Source of the DNA: Luteimonas huabeiensis HB2
Lineage (GTDB): Bacteria > Pseudomonadota > Gammaproteobacteria > Xanthomonadales > Xanthomonadaceae
Direction of reading: 5' to 3'
Assembly (NCBI RefSeq): GCF_000559025.1
Contig: NZ_JAAN01000031.1
Span: forward strand, 62,001 to 126,000
Length of the DNA: 64,000 nt
Below the pieces are notes generated by a model. It was not told the origin of the DNA. It saw only the letters and a list, made by a program, of their open reading frames with translations, and made no database searches. The position numbers were made by a program, and so were the translations under genes. How positions within the stretch are numbered: position 1 is the first letter of the stretch; each line of letters starts with the position of its first letter. Positions 1-11,405 of this stretch are shown here, in pieces.

Positions 1-106
1 CGAATGGGTGCGCGAGCGCTACCGGGGCGAGCTGCCCGACGTGCCCTGGCTGCACCGGCCGCGCGCCCAGGCCGCCGCCGCCCGCCTGTCCGCGGGAGGC
101 GTCTGA
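1..106 (+). CDS. 3' end of an unidentified gene (5' end outside window)
   Basis: An open frame entering from the left edge (codons from base 2) gives about 34 residues, beginning EWVRERYRGELPDVPWLHR, and stops at TGA 104-106, three bases before the minC ATG. The tight spacing suggests it is transcribed with minC. The fragment is too short to assign to a family, and I do not propose a function. Confidence 0.5.
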   Translation, partial: EWVRERYRGELPDVPWLHRPRAQAAAARLSAGGV

Positions 107-108
107 CC

Positions 109-882
109 ATGGCCGCGACCCACCTCGATTTCGAGCCCGCCGGCGAGCTGAAGTTCGGCCAGGTCGGCATCGCCAACCTGCGCGTGCGCCGGCTCGACCC
201 GGACCGCCTGGCCGCGGAGATGCGCGACCGCGTCGCCCGCGCGCCGAACCTGTTCGCCCGCGCCGCGGTGGTCATCGACTTCGGCGGCCTGCCCGCCACC
301 CCGGAGCCCGCGCAGGCGCAGGCGCTGATCGCCGCCCTGCGCGAGGCCGGCGTGCTGCCGGTGGCGCTGGCCTGGGGCAGCGCGGACAACGCCCGCCTGG
401 CCGAGGCGCTGGGGCTGCCGCTGCTGTCGAAGTTCCGCGCCCAGTACGAGCGCGGCGACGGCGGCGCGGAAACGCCGCCGCCGGCCGCCGCCGCGCCCGA
501 ACCCGCGCCCGAGCCGGCCCCCGCCCCGCCGCCCGCGCCGCCGGCCGCCGCGGAGCCCGGCCTGATGCAGTCGGTGCCGGTGCGCTCGGGCCAGCAGATC
601 TACGCCGAGCACCGCGACCTGACCGTGCTCGGCGCGGTCGGCGCCGGCGCCGAGGTGATCGCCGACGGCTCGATCCACATCTACGGCCCGCTGCGCGGCC
701 GCGCCCTGGCCGGCGCCCGCGGCAACGCCCGGGCGCGCATCTTCTGCCGCGGCTTCCAGGCCGAGCTGGTCGCCGTGGCCGGCCACTACAAGGTCCTCGA
801 GGAAATTCCCAAGGCCCTGCACGGCAAGGCGGTGCAGGTCTGGCTGGAAGGCGAGGAACTGCGCATCGCCGCGCTCGACTAG
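109..882 (+). CDS. minC: septum site-determining protein MinC
   Basis: MinC is the inhibitor of FtsZ assembly recruited to the membrane by MinD; together they block division at the cell poles. The 257-residue protein has an N-terminal FtsZ-interacting domain (about residues 1-105), an Ala/Pro-rich linker (about 120-150, runs of APEPAPEPAP) and a C-terminal beta-helix domain with DGSIHIYGPLRGRALAGARG, the MinD-binding core typical of the family. The ATG at 109 was chosen because the conserved N-terminus starts there, just after the preceding stop; the frame remains open upstream. minD and minE follow, as in other proteobacteria. The Pro-rich linker is longer than in E. coli MinC. Confidence 0.95.
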   Translation: MAATHLDFEPAGELKFGQVGIANLRVRRLDPDRLAAEMRDRVARAPNLFARAAVVIDFGGLPATPEPAQAQALIAALREAGVLPVALAWGSADNARLAEALGLPLLSKFRAQYERGDGGAETPPPAAAAPEPAPEPAPAPPPAPPAAAEPGLMQSVPVRSGQQIYAEHRDLTVLGAVGAGAEVIADGSIHIYGPLRGRALAGARGNARARIFCRGFQAELVAVAGHYKVLEEIPKALHGKAVQVWLEGEELRIAALD

Positions 883-1032
883 GACCGCCCCTGAACGGCC
901 GCGCCCGCGGTTTTCCGCGCGCGTGGCAGCGATTACGCTAATGCCGTAACGTCCCCCCACCCGCGGGAAGCGCGCCGCTCGCCCGTCCGAACTCGCAGCC
1001 GCCCCGCGCGCTGCATCTCCAGGAGAACAACA

Positions 1033-1842
1033 TTGGCCGAAATCATCGTAGTCACCTCGGGCAAGGGCGGTGTCGGCAAGACCACCACCAGCGCCAGCCT
1101 CGCCAGCGGTCTCGCCCGGCGCGGCAAGAAGGTCGCGGTGATCGACTTCGACGTGGGCCTGCGCAACCTCGACCTGATCATGGGCTGCGAGCGCCGCGTG
1201 GTGTACGACTTCGTCAACGTCGTCAACGGCGAGGCGACGCTGAAGCAGGCGCTGATCAAGGACAAGCGCTTCGACAGCCTGCACGTGCTGGCCGCCTCGC
1301 AGACGCGCGACAAGGACGCGCTGACCAAGGAAGGCGTGGAGCGCGTGCTGAAGGAACTGGCCGACGAGGGCTTCGAGTACATCGTCTGCGATTCGCCCGC
1401 CGGCATCGAGAAGGGCGCGTTCCTGGCCATGTATTTCGCCGACACGGCGGTGGTGGTGGTCAATCCCGAGGTGTCCTCGGTGCGCGACTCCGACCGCATC
1501 ATCGGCCTGCTGCAGTCCAAGACCCGCCGCGCCGAGACCGGCGAGCGGGTCGGCGAGTTCCTCCTGCTGACCCGCTACAGCCCCGCGCGCGTGGAAACCG
1601 GCGAGATGCTCTCCATCGGCGACGTCGAGGAGGTCCTGGGGCTCAAGACCATCGGCGTGATTCCCGAATCGCCCGACGTGCTCAACGCCTCCAACAAGGG
1701 CGAGCCGGTGATCCTGGACATGGAATCCAGCGCCGGCCAGGCCTACGACGACGCGGTCGCCCGGCTGCTCGGGGAGGAGCGCCCGATGCGCTTCACCCAG
1801 GCCGAGAAGAAGGGCTTCTTCAGCAAGTTGTTCGGGGGTTGA
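1033..1842 (+). CDS. minD: septum site-determining ATPase MinD
   Basis: MinD is a membrane-cycling ATPase that recruits MinC and is displaced by MinE. The 269-residue product has the deviant Walker A motif GKGGVGKTT at residues 10-18, the [12 protein letters not shown] segment and a C-terminal amphipathic tail ([13 protein letters not shown]), the membrane-targeting helix. The start is TTG at 1033, preceded by AGGAG at 1021-1025 with 7 bases between; the conserved [12 protein letters not shown] begins at once and no in-frame ATG fits. The 150 bp after minC contains only a weak promoter-like pair (TTTTCC 911-916, TACGCT 934-939), so a separate minDE promoter is possible but unproven. The stop lies two bases before the minE ATG. 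Confidence 0.97.
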   Translation: MAEIIVVTSGKGGVGKTTTSASLASGLARRGKKVAVIDFDVGLRNLDLIMGCERRVVYDFVNVVNGEATLKQALIKDKRFDSLHVLAASQTRDKDALTKEGVERVLKELADEGFEYIVCDSPAGIEKGAFLAMYFADTAVVVVNPEVSSVRDSDRIIGLLQSKTRRAETGERVGEFLLLTRYSPARVETGEMLSIGDVEEVLGLKTIGVIPESPDVLNASNKGEPVILDMESSAGQAYDDAVARLLGEERPMRFTQAEKKGFFSKLFGG

Positions 1843-1844
1843 CG

Positions 1845-2108
1845 ATGGGGCTGCTCGATTTCCTGAAGACCAAGAAGAACACCGCCCATATCGCCAAGGA
1901 GCGCCTGCGCATCATCGTCGCGCAGGAGCGCAGCGGCCGCGGCGCGCCCGACTACCTGCCGCTGCTGCAACGCGAGCTGCTGGAGGTGATCCGCAAGTAC
2001 GTCAGCATCGACGCCGACGCGGTCAAGGTCGATCTGGCCAAGGACGGCGACCACGATGTGCTCGACATCTCCGTGGCGCTGCCCGACGAGCGCCCCACGT
2101 CCCCCTGA
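1845..2108 (+). CDS. minE: cell division topological specificity factor MinE
   Basis: MinE stimulates MinD ATPase and drives Min oscillation so that MinCD is depleted at mid-cell. The 87-residue product has the usual layout: N-terminal membrane and MinD-interaction segment ([21 protein letters not shown]), then the dimerising topological domain with [20 protein letters not shown]. Length matches the family. ATG at 1845 is two bases after the minD stop; an upstream in-frame TTG at 1839 overlaps minD and would only add two residues. Translation is probably coupled to minD. Confidence 0.96.
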   Translation: MGLLDFLKTKKNTAHIAKERLRIIVAQERSGRGAPDYLPLLQRELLEVIRKYVSIDADAVKVDLAKDGDHDVLDISVALPDERPTSP

Positions 2109-2151
2109 CGCGCTGCGCGAGGCGCTTGGCGGCGTCCGCGCCGCACTTCCC

Positions 2152-2685
2152 ATGACGCACGACACCGCCGCCCCGCAGGCCGTCCCCGGTGCGCAGCCGC
2201 CTTCCGCGGCGACGCCCGGCGAGGACGCGATGCTGCGGCTGGGGCAGCTGCCGTTCGCGGCCGCCGCCGGCCTGCTGGCCCGCTACGGCCTGACCCTGCA
2301 TGCCGTGCCCGACGGCGCGCCGATCCCGGGAAGCTACTGGGGCGAGCCCGAGGCCGGGGTGATCGGCCACGAGGTCTACGCGCGCGCCGACACGCCCGTG
2401 CACTCGCTGCTGCACGAGGCCTGCCACCTGATCGTGCTGCCGCCCGAGCGGCGCGCCGCGGTGCATACCGACGCCACCGACTCGGTCGAGGAGGAGGACG
2501 CCACCTGCTACCTGCAGATCCTGCTCGCCGACGCCCTGCCCGGCGTGGGCCGCGATCGCCTGATGGCCGACATGGACGCCTGGGGCTACAGCTTCCGCCT
2601 GGGCTCGGCGCGCGCGTGGTTCGAGCGCGACGCGGCCGAGGCGCGCGCCTGGCTGGCCGCGCGCGGCCTGCTGCCCGATGGCTGA
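2152..2685 (+). CDS. hypothetical protein with an HExxH (HEACH) motif
   Basis: This is a 177-residue protein I cannot name. Its centre has HSLLHEACHLIVLP, an HExxH zinc-metallopeptidase-type motif inside a hydrophobic helix-like segment, followed by an acidic stretch (DSVEEEDATCYLQ) that could provide a third metal ligand. There is no signal peptide or membrane segment, so it should be cytoplasmic. It starts 43 bp after minE, and its last 8 bases overlap the next gene, so it is probably in the same transcript. The enzymatic role is inferred from one short motif only. Confidence 0.75.
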   Translation: MTHDTAAPQAVPGAQPPSAATPGEDAMLRLGQLPFAAAAGLLARYGLTLHAVPDGAPIPGSYWGEPEAGVIGHEVYARADTPVHSLLHEACHLIVLPPERRAAVHTDATDSVEEEDATCYLQILLADALPGVGRDRLMADMDAWGYSFRLGSARAWFERDAAEARAWLAARGLLPDG

Positions 2686-3364
2686 GCCCGACGCCGGCAG
2701 CGCGCACTGGCGCGGCCTGCGCGTGGTCGCCCGCGGCGCCAACCGGGTCTGCGTGATCGATCCCGAGCTGCCCGGCCACTGCCTGAAGTACCCGCTGCCG
2801 CCCGACCCGGCCGCGCGCAGGTCCCTGCGCCACCGGCTGCGCGCGCTGCTGGCGCGGCTGGCGCCCTGGCGCGGCGGCAACCGGCTGGAACTGCGCGCCT
2901 GGCGCCGCCTGCACGCGCGCCTGGGCGACGCCCTGCACGCGCGCGTGGCCCGCTGCGTCGGCCTGGTCGACACCCCGCACGGGCCCGCCCTGCGCTGCGA
3001 ACTGGTGACCGGCGCCGACCAAGCGCCCGCGCCGAGCGTCTACGCCTGCCTGTTCGGCGCCGCGCGCGGCCGCTACGGCGCCGAGGCGCTGTGCGCGGCG
3101 GTCTCGCGCTTCGAGGCCTGGCTGCACGAAGCGGCGGTGCCGCTGTTCGACCTCAACAGCGGCAACCTGGTGGCGGTGGAGCGCGCCGGCCGCGTGGAAC
3201 TGGTCTGCATCGACGTGAAATCGGTGCTCGAGAACAAGGAAATCGTGCCGTTCTCGCGCTGGTCGCGGCGCCTGGCGCGGCGCAAGATCGCGCGCCGCGC
3301 CGAGCGCCTGCGCCGCCGCATCCGCGAGCACGCGCCACTTGCGGGCGCGCAGGCGGGACACTAG
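2678..3364 (+). CDS. YrbL family protein
   Basis: The 228-residue protein resembles the YrbL family (named for the PhoP-regulated E. coli yrbL; biochemical function unknown, kinase-like fold suspected). Supporting features are the opening VVARGANRVCVIDPELPGHCLKYP, the central LVTGADQAP, LFDLNSGNLVAVERAGRVELVCIDVKS resembling the kinase-like catalytic and metal loops, and the Arg-rich C-terminus (RRLARRKIARRAERLRRRI). The gene overlaps the preceding one by 8 bases, suggesting translational coupling. The TAG at 3362-3364 is followed by a 33-bp gap to the M2 peptidase. Confidence 0.75.
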   Translation: MAEPDAGSAHWRGLRVVARGANRVCVIDPELPGHCLKYPLPPDPAARRSLRHRLRALLARLAPWRGGNRLELRAWRRLHARLGDALHARVARCVGLVDTPHGPALRCELVTGADQAPAPSVYACLFGAARGRYGAEALCAAVSRFEAWLHEAAVPLFDLNSGNLVAVERAGRVELVCIDVKSVLENKEIVPFSRWSRRLARRKIARRAERLRRRIREHAPLAGAQAGH

Positions 3365-3397
3365 CCTGCCGCCTTTCCGTCGCGCTGCGGGTGTCCC

Positions 3398-5347
3398 GTG
3401 AACCTTCGTCCTGCCCTCGTCCTGCTCGCCGGCGCCTGCCTGGCGCTGTCGGCCTGCAAGCGCGAGCCGTCGCCCTCGGCCGGCCCCGAGATCCCGAAGG
3501 ACGAGACCGCCGACCAGTTCATCGCCCGCGTCAACGAGGAATACCGCGAACTCTATCCCGAGGTCACCGCCGCGCAATGGCTGTCGTCGACCTACATCGG
3601 CGACGACAGCCAGTTGCTCGCGGCCAAGGCCAACGAGCGCTGGCTGACCCGGCTCAACGGCTGGATCGAGCAGGCGCGCCGCTTCGAGGGCCGCGAGATG
3701 TCGCCCGAGACCGCGCGCGCGATCCACCTGCTCAAGCTCAAGACCGCCATGCCGGCGCCGCGCGATGCGCAGAAGCTGGCCGAGCTGACCCGCATCGCCA
3801 CGCGCCTGGAAGGCATGTACGGCGCCGGCAGCGCCTGCACCGGCGAGGGTCCGGCACGCCGTTGCCGCCAGCTCGGCGAACTGGAGGACGTGCTGCGCAC
3901 GAGCCGCGACTACGACGAACAGCTCGACGCGTGGCAGGGCTGGCACGGCGTCGCCGGGCCGATGCGGCAGGACTATTCGCGCTTCGTCGAGCTGGTCAAC
4001 GAGGGCGCGCGCGACATGGGCTTCGCCGATGCCGGCGAGATGTGGCGCTCCGGCTACGACATGTCGCCGGTGGAGCTGGCCGCCGAGACCGACCGCCTGT
4101 GGGGCCAGGTCAAGCCGCTGTACGAGCAGCTGCACTGCTACGCCCGCACCCGCCTGGAAGCCCGCTACCCCGGCCGCGGCTCGGTGGACGGCCTGCTGCC
4201 CGCGCACCTGATGGGCAACATGTGGCAGCAGGACTGGAGCAATCTCTGGGACATCCTGGCGCCCTACCCCAACGCCGGCAGCCTGGACGTCACCGCCGCC
4301 CTGCAGCGCCAGGCGCGCCGCACCTACGAGCGCCGCCTGGAAGCGCTCGACACCCTTCCCGAGCCGTCGCGCCTGGCCGAGGAGGAGCGCATCGCGCAGC
4401 AGGCGATGGCGGCCACCATGACCCGTCGCGCGGAGGACTTCTACACCTCGCTGGGGATGCCGCAGCTGCCCGACGCGTTCTGGCGCAAGAGCCAGCTGAT
4501 CAAGCCGCGCGACCGCGACGTGGTCTGCCACGCCAGCGCCTGGCCGATGGACCTGGCCGACGACGTGCGCATCAAGATGTGCATCCGTCCCAACGAGGAG
4601 GACTTCACCACCGTCTACCACGAGCTCGGCCACATCTACTACTACCTGGCGCAGAAGGCACTGCCGCCGCTGTTCCAGGAAGGCGCGCACGACGGTTTCC
4701 ACGAGGCCATCGGCGACACCATCGTGCTGTCGATGACGCCGAGCTACCTCGCCTCCATCGGCCTGGTGGACGCGCCGCGGCAGGGCCAGGACGCGCTGAT
4801 CAACTCGCAGATGCGCATGGCGCTGGCGAAGGTGGCGTTCCTGCCGTTCGGGCTGATGATCGACCGCTGGCGCTGGGGCGTGTTCGACGGCTCGATCGCG
4901 CCGGCGGACTACAACGCCAGCTGGTGGGCGCTGAAGGCGCGCTACCAGGGCGTGGCCCCGGCGAGCCCGCGCGGCGAGGAGCACTTCGACCCGGGCGCGA
5001 AGTACCACGTGCCGGGCAACACGCCCTACACCCGCTACTTCCTCGCCCACATCCTGCAGTTCCAGTTCTACAAGGCGCTGTGCGAGGCCGCCGGCCACGA
5101 CGGCCCGCTGTACGCGTGCAGCTTCTACGGCAGCGAGGAGGCCGGCCGGAAGTTCTGGGCCATGCTCGGCCGCGGCGCCAGCCAGCCCTGGCAGGACACC
5201 CTGGAAGAGATGACCGGCAGCCGGCAGATGGACGCCGGCGCGGTGCTGGAGTACTTCGCCCCGCTGCAGGGCTGGCTGAAGGCGCAGAACGAGGGCCAGG
5301 CCTGCGGCTGGAGCGATGCCGCGGCCGACGCCGCCGGCCGGCCCTGA
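3398..5347 (+). CDS. M2 family zinc metallopeptidase (ACE-like dipeptidyl carboxypeptidase), lipoprotein
   Basis: The protein has 649 residues and belongs to peptidase family M2, the bacterial relatives of angiotensin-converting enzyme, which remove C-terminal dipeptides. The zinc motif HELGH is at residues 408-412, followed by FHEAIGDT carrying the third ligand. The N-terminus is a lipoprotein signal (LLAGACLALSAC lipobox), so the mature enzyme is probably lipid-anchored in the periplasm or outer membrane. Start is GTG at 3398; the signal peptide begins there and no ATG is suitably placed. Such M2 enzymes are common in Xanthomonadaceae. Physiological substrates are unknown. Confidence 0.93.
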   Translation: MNLRPALVLLAGACLALSACKREPSPSAGPEIPKDETADQFIARVNEEYRELYPEVTAAQWLSSTYIGDDSQLLAAKANERWLTRLNGWIEQARRFEGREMSPETARAIHLLKLKTAMPAPRDAQKLAELTRIATRLEGMYGAGSACTGEGPARRCRQLGELEDVLRTSRDYDEQLDAWQGWHGVAGPMRQDYSRFVELVNEGARDMGFADAGEMWRSGYDMSPVELAAETDRLWGQVKPLYEQLHCYARTRLEARYPGRGSVDGLLPAHLMGNMWQQDWSNLWDILAPYPNAGSLDVTAALQRQARRTYERRLEALDTLPEPSRLAEEERIAQQAMAATMTRRAEDFYTSLGMPQLPDAFWRKSQLIKPRDRDVVCHASAWPMDLADDVRIKMCIRPNEEDFTTVYHELGHIYYYLAQKALPPLFQEGAHDGFHEAIGDTIVLSMTPSYLASIGLVDAPRQGQDALINSQMRMALAKVAFLPFGLMIDRWRWGVFDGSIAPADYNASWWALKARYQGVAPASPRGEEHFDPGAKYHVPGNTPYTRYFLAHILQFQFYKALCEAAGHDGPLYACSFYGSEEAGRKFWAMLGRGASQPWQDTLEEMTGSRQMDAGAVLEYFAPLQGWLKAQNEGQACGWSDAAADAAGRP

Positions 5348-5365
5348 CCCCGCGGCGGCCCCGGT

Positions 5366-5791
5366 TCAGTCCCGGCCGCGGCCGGGCGCCCGCTGCAGCG
5401 CGCGGCCGGCGACAGCGGCCGCGAGCAGCCCGCCCATCACCGACAGATGCTCCAGGGCGAAATGCATCGACAGCGTCGCCTGCGGCTCCGGCAGCGTCCA
5501 GAAGCGATGCACCACCGCGATGGTCAGCGCCAGGAAGACGCAGAGCGCGGCCGCACCGACCCAGAGCCAGCGGTCCAGCAGCACCAGCACCGAGCCGCCC
5601 AGCAGCGTCGCCGCCACGGCGGCGTTGAACAGCCACGCCGGGCGGAGCCCCGCCGCACGCATCTCGTCCATCCCGCCGGCGAAATCCACCACCTTGGCGA
5701 GCCCGGAAGCGACGAAGACGACGACCAGCAAGGCCCTGGCGGCGAACCAGCACCAGGGGCTGTCGAGGACACGGGCGACGAACGGCGGCAT
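5366..5791 (-). CDS. DoxX family membrane protein
   Basis: A 141-residue integral membrane protein with four predicted hydrophobic segments, at about residues 17-35, 55-73, 78-95 and 112-128. The pattern LLVVVFVASGLAKVVDFAGGMDEMRAAGL matches the DoxX/DoxD-like family, where a Gly-Leu-Lys sequence follows the first helix. Family members are linked loosely to thiosulfate oxidation or redox stress, but no specific role can be assigned. It converges on the M2 peptidase gene with an 18-bp gap. Confidence 0.8.
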   Translation of the reverse strand: MPPFVARVLDSPWCWFAARALLVVVFVASGLAKVVDFAGGMDEMRAAGLRPAWLFNAAVAATLLGGSVLVLLDRWLWVGAAALCVFLALTIAVVHRFWTLPEPQATLSMHFALEHLSVMGGLLAAAVAGRALQRAPGRGRD

Positions 5792-5893
5792 GGCGGCACT
5801 CCTGCGGCGGGACGGGACACCCGGGACGCGCGCCCCGGACGGCCGTAGCGTGCGACCTCGACCGCGGTCGAGGTCAACCGCGGCGGCGCAGGC

Positions 5894-7141
5894 TCACAGC
5901 GGTTCGCCCGGCTCGATCGGCGGCGCCACCGGCAGGGCCCGGGGGCGCGTGCGGTCCCGGCGCGCCTCCCAGCGCCAGAAGCCCCAGCCGACCAGCAGGA
6001 AGCCCGCGCCGACCAGCGCCAGCAGGATCCCGCTGCGGCTCGCCAGGGGCGAGAGGACGCCCGCGATCAGCGCGTTCAGCACCAGCCCGGTGAAGGCCTG
6101 CAGCGACGACGCCGCGCCGCGCTGGCGCGGGTACATGTCGAGGATCGCGAGGGTGACGATCGGGAACACCAGCGCGATCCCGAACGAGTTGAGCGCCATC
6201 GGCAGCACCGCCCACGGCACCTGCGGCTGCGCGGTCAGCAGGTTGTAGGCGATGTTGCCGGCGATCGCCACGCCGCTGCAGGCGAAGCCGACGTTGACCA
6301 GGCGCGCGCCGCTGACGCGGCCGGCGGCCCGCCCGGACACCCAGGCCCCCAGCATCATCCCGCCGATCATCGGTACGAAGAACCAGCCGAACTGGCGCTC
6401 GCCCAGGGCGAGGATGTCCATCACGAAGGCCGGCGCGGAGGCGATGTACAGGAACAGCGCGGCGAAGTTGAACGCGCCTGCGGCCGCCAGCCGCTGGAAC
6501 CGCGAATTGCGGAAGATCGCGACGTAGTCGCGCAGCAGCCGCCGCGGCGAGGCCGGCGCGCGGGCATCGGGCGGGTGGGTCTCCGGCAGCCAGCGCCAGG
6601 TCGCCAGCCACAGCCCCACCGAGAACGCGACCAGGAACCAGAAGATCGCCGGCCAGCGCTGCCAGCCCAGGATCCAGCCGCCGATGATCGGCGCCACCGC
6701 CGGCGCGATGCCGAAGATCATCGACACCTGGCTCATCAGACGCTGCGCGTCGTCGCCGTCGAACAGGTCGCGGATCACCGCGCGGCCGACGATCAGCCCG
6801 ACGCCGGCCGACAGCCCCTGCAGCGCGCGAAACGCCAGCAGCGTGCCCAGATCCCGCGAGAGCGCGCAGCCCACCGAGGCCAGGGTGAAGACCGCCAGCC
6901 CGGCCAGGATCACCCGGCGCCGCCCCAGCGCGTCCGACAGCGGCCCGTGGACGATGCTCATCAGCGCGTAGGCGATCAGGTACACGGCGATGGTCTGCTG
7001 CATCGCCAGCTTGTCGGCGCCGAGTTCGGCGCCCATCTGCGCGAAGGCGGGGAAGATCGTGTCGATCGAGAACGGGCCGAACATCGCCAGCCCGGCCAGC
7101 AGCAGCGCCATGCGCCGCACCGAGACCCCCTGCAGGTTCAT
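5894..7141 (-). CDS. Bcr/CflA family multidrug efflux MFS transporter
   Basis: A 415-residue, 12-helix major facilitator of the Bcr/CflA drug:proton antiporter type. Diagnostic features are [21 protein letters not shown] after the first helix, [24 protein letters not shown] (the MFS loop 2-3 motif) and [36 protein letters not shown] (family motif in helices 4-5). The start is the ATG at 7141; the open frame continues 39 residues further, but that part is not membrane-like and overlaps the divergent glycine riboswitch promoter. The substrate is not predictable. Confidence 0.9.
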   Translation of the reverse strand: MNLQGVSVRRMALLLAGLAMFGPFSIDTIFPAFAQMGAELGADKLAMQQTIAVYLIAYALMSIVHGPLSDALGRRRVILAGLAVFTLASVGCALSRDLGTLLAFRALQGLSAGVGLIVGRAVIRDLFDGDDAQRLMSQVSMIFGIAPAVAPIIGGWILGWQRWPAIFWFLVAFSVGLWLATWRWLPETHPPDARAPASPRRLLRDYVAIFRNSRFQRLAAAGAFNFAALFLYIASAPAFVMDILALGERQFGWFFVPMIGGMMLGAWVSGRAAGRVSGARLVNVGFACSGVAIAGNIAYNLLTAQPQVPWAVLPMALNSFGIALVFPIVTLAILDMYPRQRGAASSLQAFTGLVLNALIAGVLSPLASRSGILLALVGAGFLLVGWGFWRWEARRDRTRPRALPVAPPIEPGEPL

Positions 7142-7242
7142 CGTGCAAGCCGCGCGGCGGGGGCGGGATCGGTCGGCGTCGCGCTGTCCATCCGGCACAG
7201 GATACGGCCGCCGCGGCGAACCGCCCACCGTTCCCGCCGCGA

Positions 7243-7248
7243 TATACT
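7243..7248 (+). promoter_or_regulatory. candidate -10 box for the riboswitch-gcvP transcript
   Basis: TATACT lies just upstream of the first glycine aptamer, at a distance that puts transcription start near the base of the riboswitch. No convincing -35 box is visible at 16-18 bp (ACCGCC around 7220). The assignment rests on the good -10 match in very GC-rich DNA. Confidence 0.5.
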
Positions 7249-7261
7249 CGCCCGGCAACCG

Positions 7262-7442
7262 TCGGTGGGAGAAGCGGCCGCTCCGCGAGGGGCCCGCTGC
7301 CGAAGGCGCAACGCCCGTAATCGCTCAGGCTCCCAAACCACCGTCGGCACAACTCTGGAGAGACCGGTTCGTTCCGGCGCCGAAGGGGCAAGAGGGGCAG
7401 CGCCACGCCCGTCCAAACTCTCAGGCAAAAGGACAGAGGGGC
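7262..7442 (+). promoter_or_regulatory. tandem glycine riboswitch (two aptamers) upstream of gcvP
   Basis: Two consecutive copies of the glycine aptamer are visible. Aptamer 1 (about 7264-7343) has GGGAGAAGCGG, then GCCGAAGGCGCAA, then GCTCAGGC, closed by GGTGGGAG pairing with CTCCCAAACCACC. Aptamer 2 (about 7352-7441) has the near-consensus GGAGAG, GCCGAAGGGGCAA, ACTCTCAGGCAAAAGGACAG. In known systems glycine binding turns on glycine-cleavage genes. The second copy matches consensus better than the first. The aptamers end about 124 nt before the gcvP ATG; the expression platform is not obvious, though CTTCCGGAAG at 7555-7560 could sequester the ribosome binding site. Confidence 0.93.
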
Positions 7443-7565
7443 GCATCGATCGCCGGCCCGCCGGCGCGTCGTTCCCGCACGCGCGTTCCGTCCGCCGCCG
7501 GCGGCGGCGGCCGTCCGGGTCGACGGCGATGCCCCCGCCCGCCCTGCCGCCTTCCGGAAGCCGCC

Positions 7566-10487
<2,922 letters not shown>

Positions 10488-10701
10488 GCCGACCGGGGCG
10501 TGGTCACGATTTCGCCATGATGCCGGCGACGGCGTGGCGACGCCGTTTCCGACGCCCCGTCCCGCGCGCTTCCACAGAGTTGCCCACAGGCGGCGTGGAT
10601 AACCGGCGCCGGACCCGGGATCGCCCGGGACCGGCCGCCGCTGAGCGCGGGCGCTCCTGCGCCCCCGGCCGGGCCGCGACCGGCGCGCGGCGCCGCGCCG
10701 G

Positions 10702-11214
10702 TCAGCGCTTGGCGGTCTGCCCCTCGGTCTCGTCGCGGGCCAGGTAGTCCAGCACCACCTGGTCGAGGTGGCCGGCCAGCCAGTCGGCCATGGCTTCCTC
10801 CTGGGCGAGGATGCGCCGGCAGACCGCTTCGGTCTCGGCATCGCCCACCTTGCGCGCAGCGGCGATGATCGCGCGGTAGGTGGCGATCTCCAGGTGTTCG
10901 AAGGCGTAGCTCATGCCCGAGCCCTTGACCACCTCGTCGCTCATCATCGCGTTGCCGGCGGCGTGCAGCGAGGCGGCCATCGATCCCAGCGCATCCTTGA
11001 TCGTCGAGCGCGAGCCGCCGAGCGCCTCGATGCGCTGCTCCAGCAGGCGGGCCTGCTCGCGGGTCTCCTCGACGTGCTGCTGGATGCGCTGCTGCAGCTG
11101 CGGATAGTGCTCCAGCCGCGCGGCCTGGCCCTTCAGCATGGTCTCGGCCTCGCTCTCCATCGCATGCGCGTCGGACAGCCATTCCAGCAGACGTTCCTGG
11201 TTGGTCTTGGTCAT
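10702..11214 (-). CDS. DUF892 / YciF-like ferritin-like protein
   Basis: A 170-residue all-helical protein of the DUF892 family (E. coli YciE/YciF), with a ferritin-like four-helix fold. It opens NQERLLEWLSDAHAMESEAETML with metal-binding-type acidic and His residues, and repeats the pattern in the third and fourth helices (YAFEHLEIATYRAIIAAAR; RRILAQEEAMADWL). Family members are general-stress proteins of unclear chemistry. The gene lies 191 bp downstream of the catalase gene on the same strand, consistent with a stress-response neighbourhood. Confidence 0.85.
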   Translation of the reverse strand: MTKTNQERLLEWLSDAHAMESEAETMLKGQAARLEHYPQLQQRIQQHVEETREQARLLEQRIEALGGSRSTIKDALGSMAASLHAAGNAMMSDEVVKGSGMSYAFEHLEIATYRAIIAAARKVGDAETEAVCRRILAQEEAMADWLAGHLDQVVLDYLARDETEGQTAKR

Positions 11215-11405
11215 GGGTCTCCTGTTGCGGCCGCGCCTTGCGGCGGTAGGTGGATGCGGCCGCGAGGGCCGCGGCCCGCTGCCGGGTGGCGACGGGCATC
11301 GCGCGATGCGCCTTCAGTCCACGATCGGGCGCGCGCATCCCGCGCCGCGCGCCGTCCTCGACGAACGCGCGAACTCGGACAAGGCGGGGCGGCGGCCGGC
11401 GGAGG

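Noticed and set aside
1952-5098. Very long open frame on the minus strand across minE to the M2 peptidase
   Set aside because: It is antisense to five well-supported genes, is Arg/Ala/Gly/His-rich low-complexity translation and matches no family; such frames are normal in DNA of this GC content.
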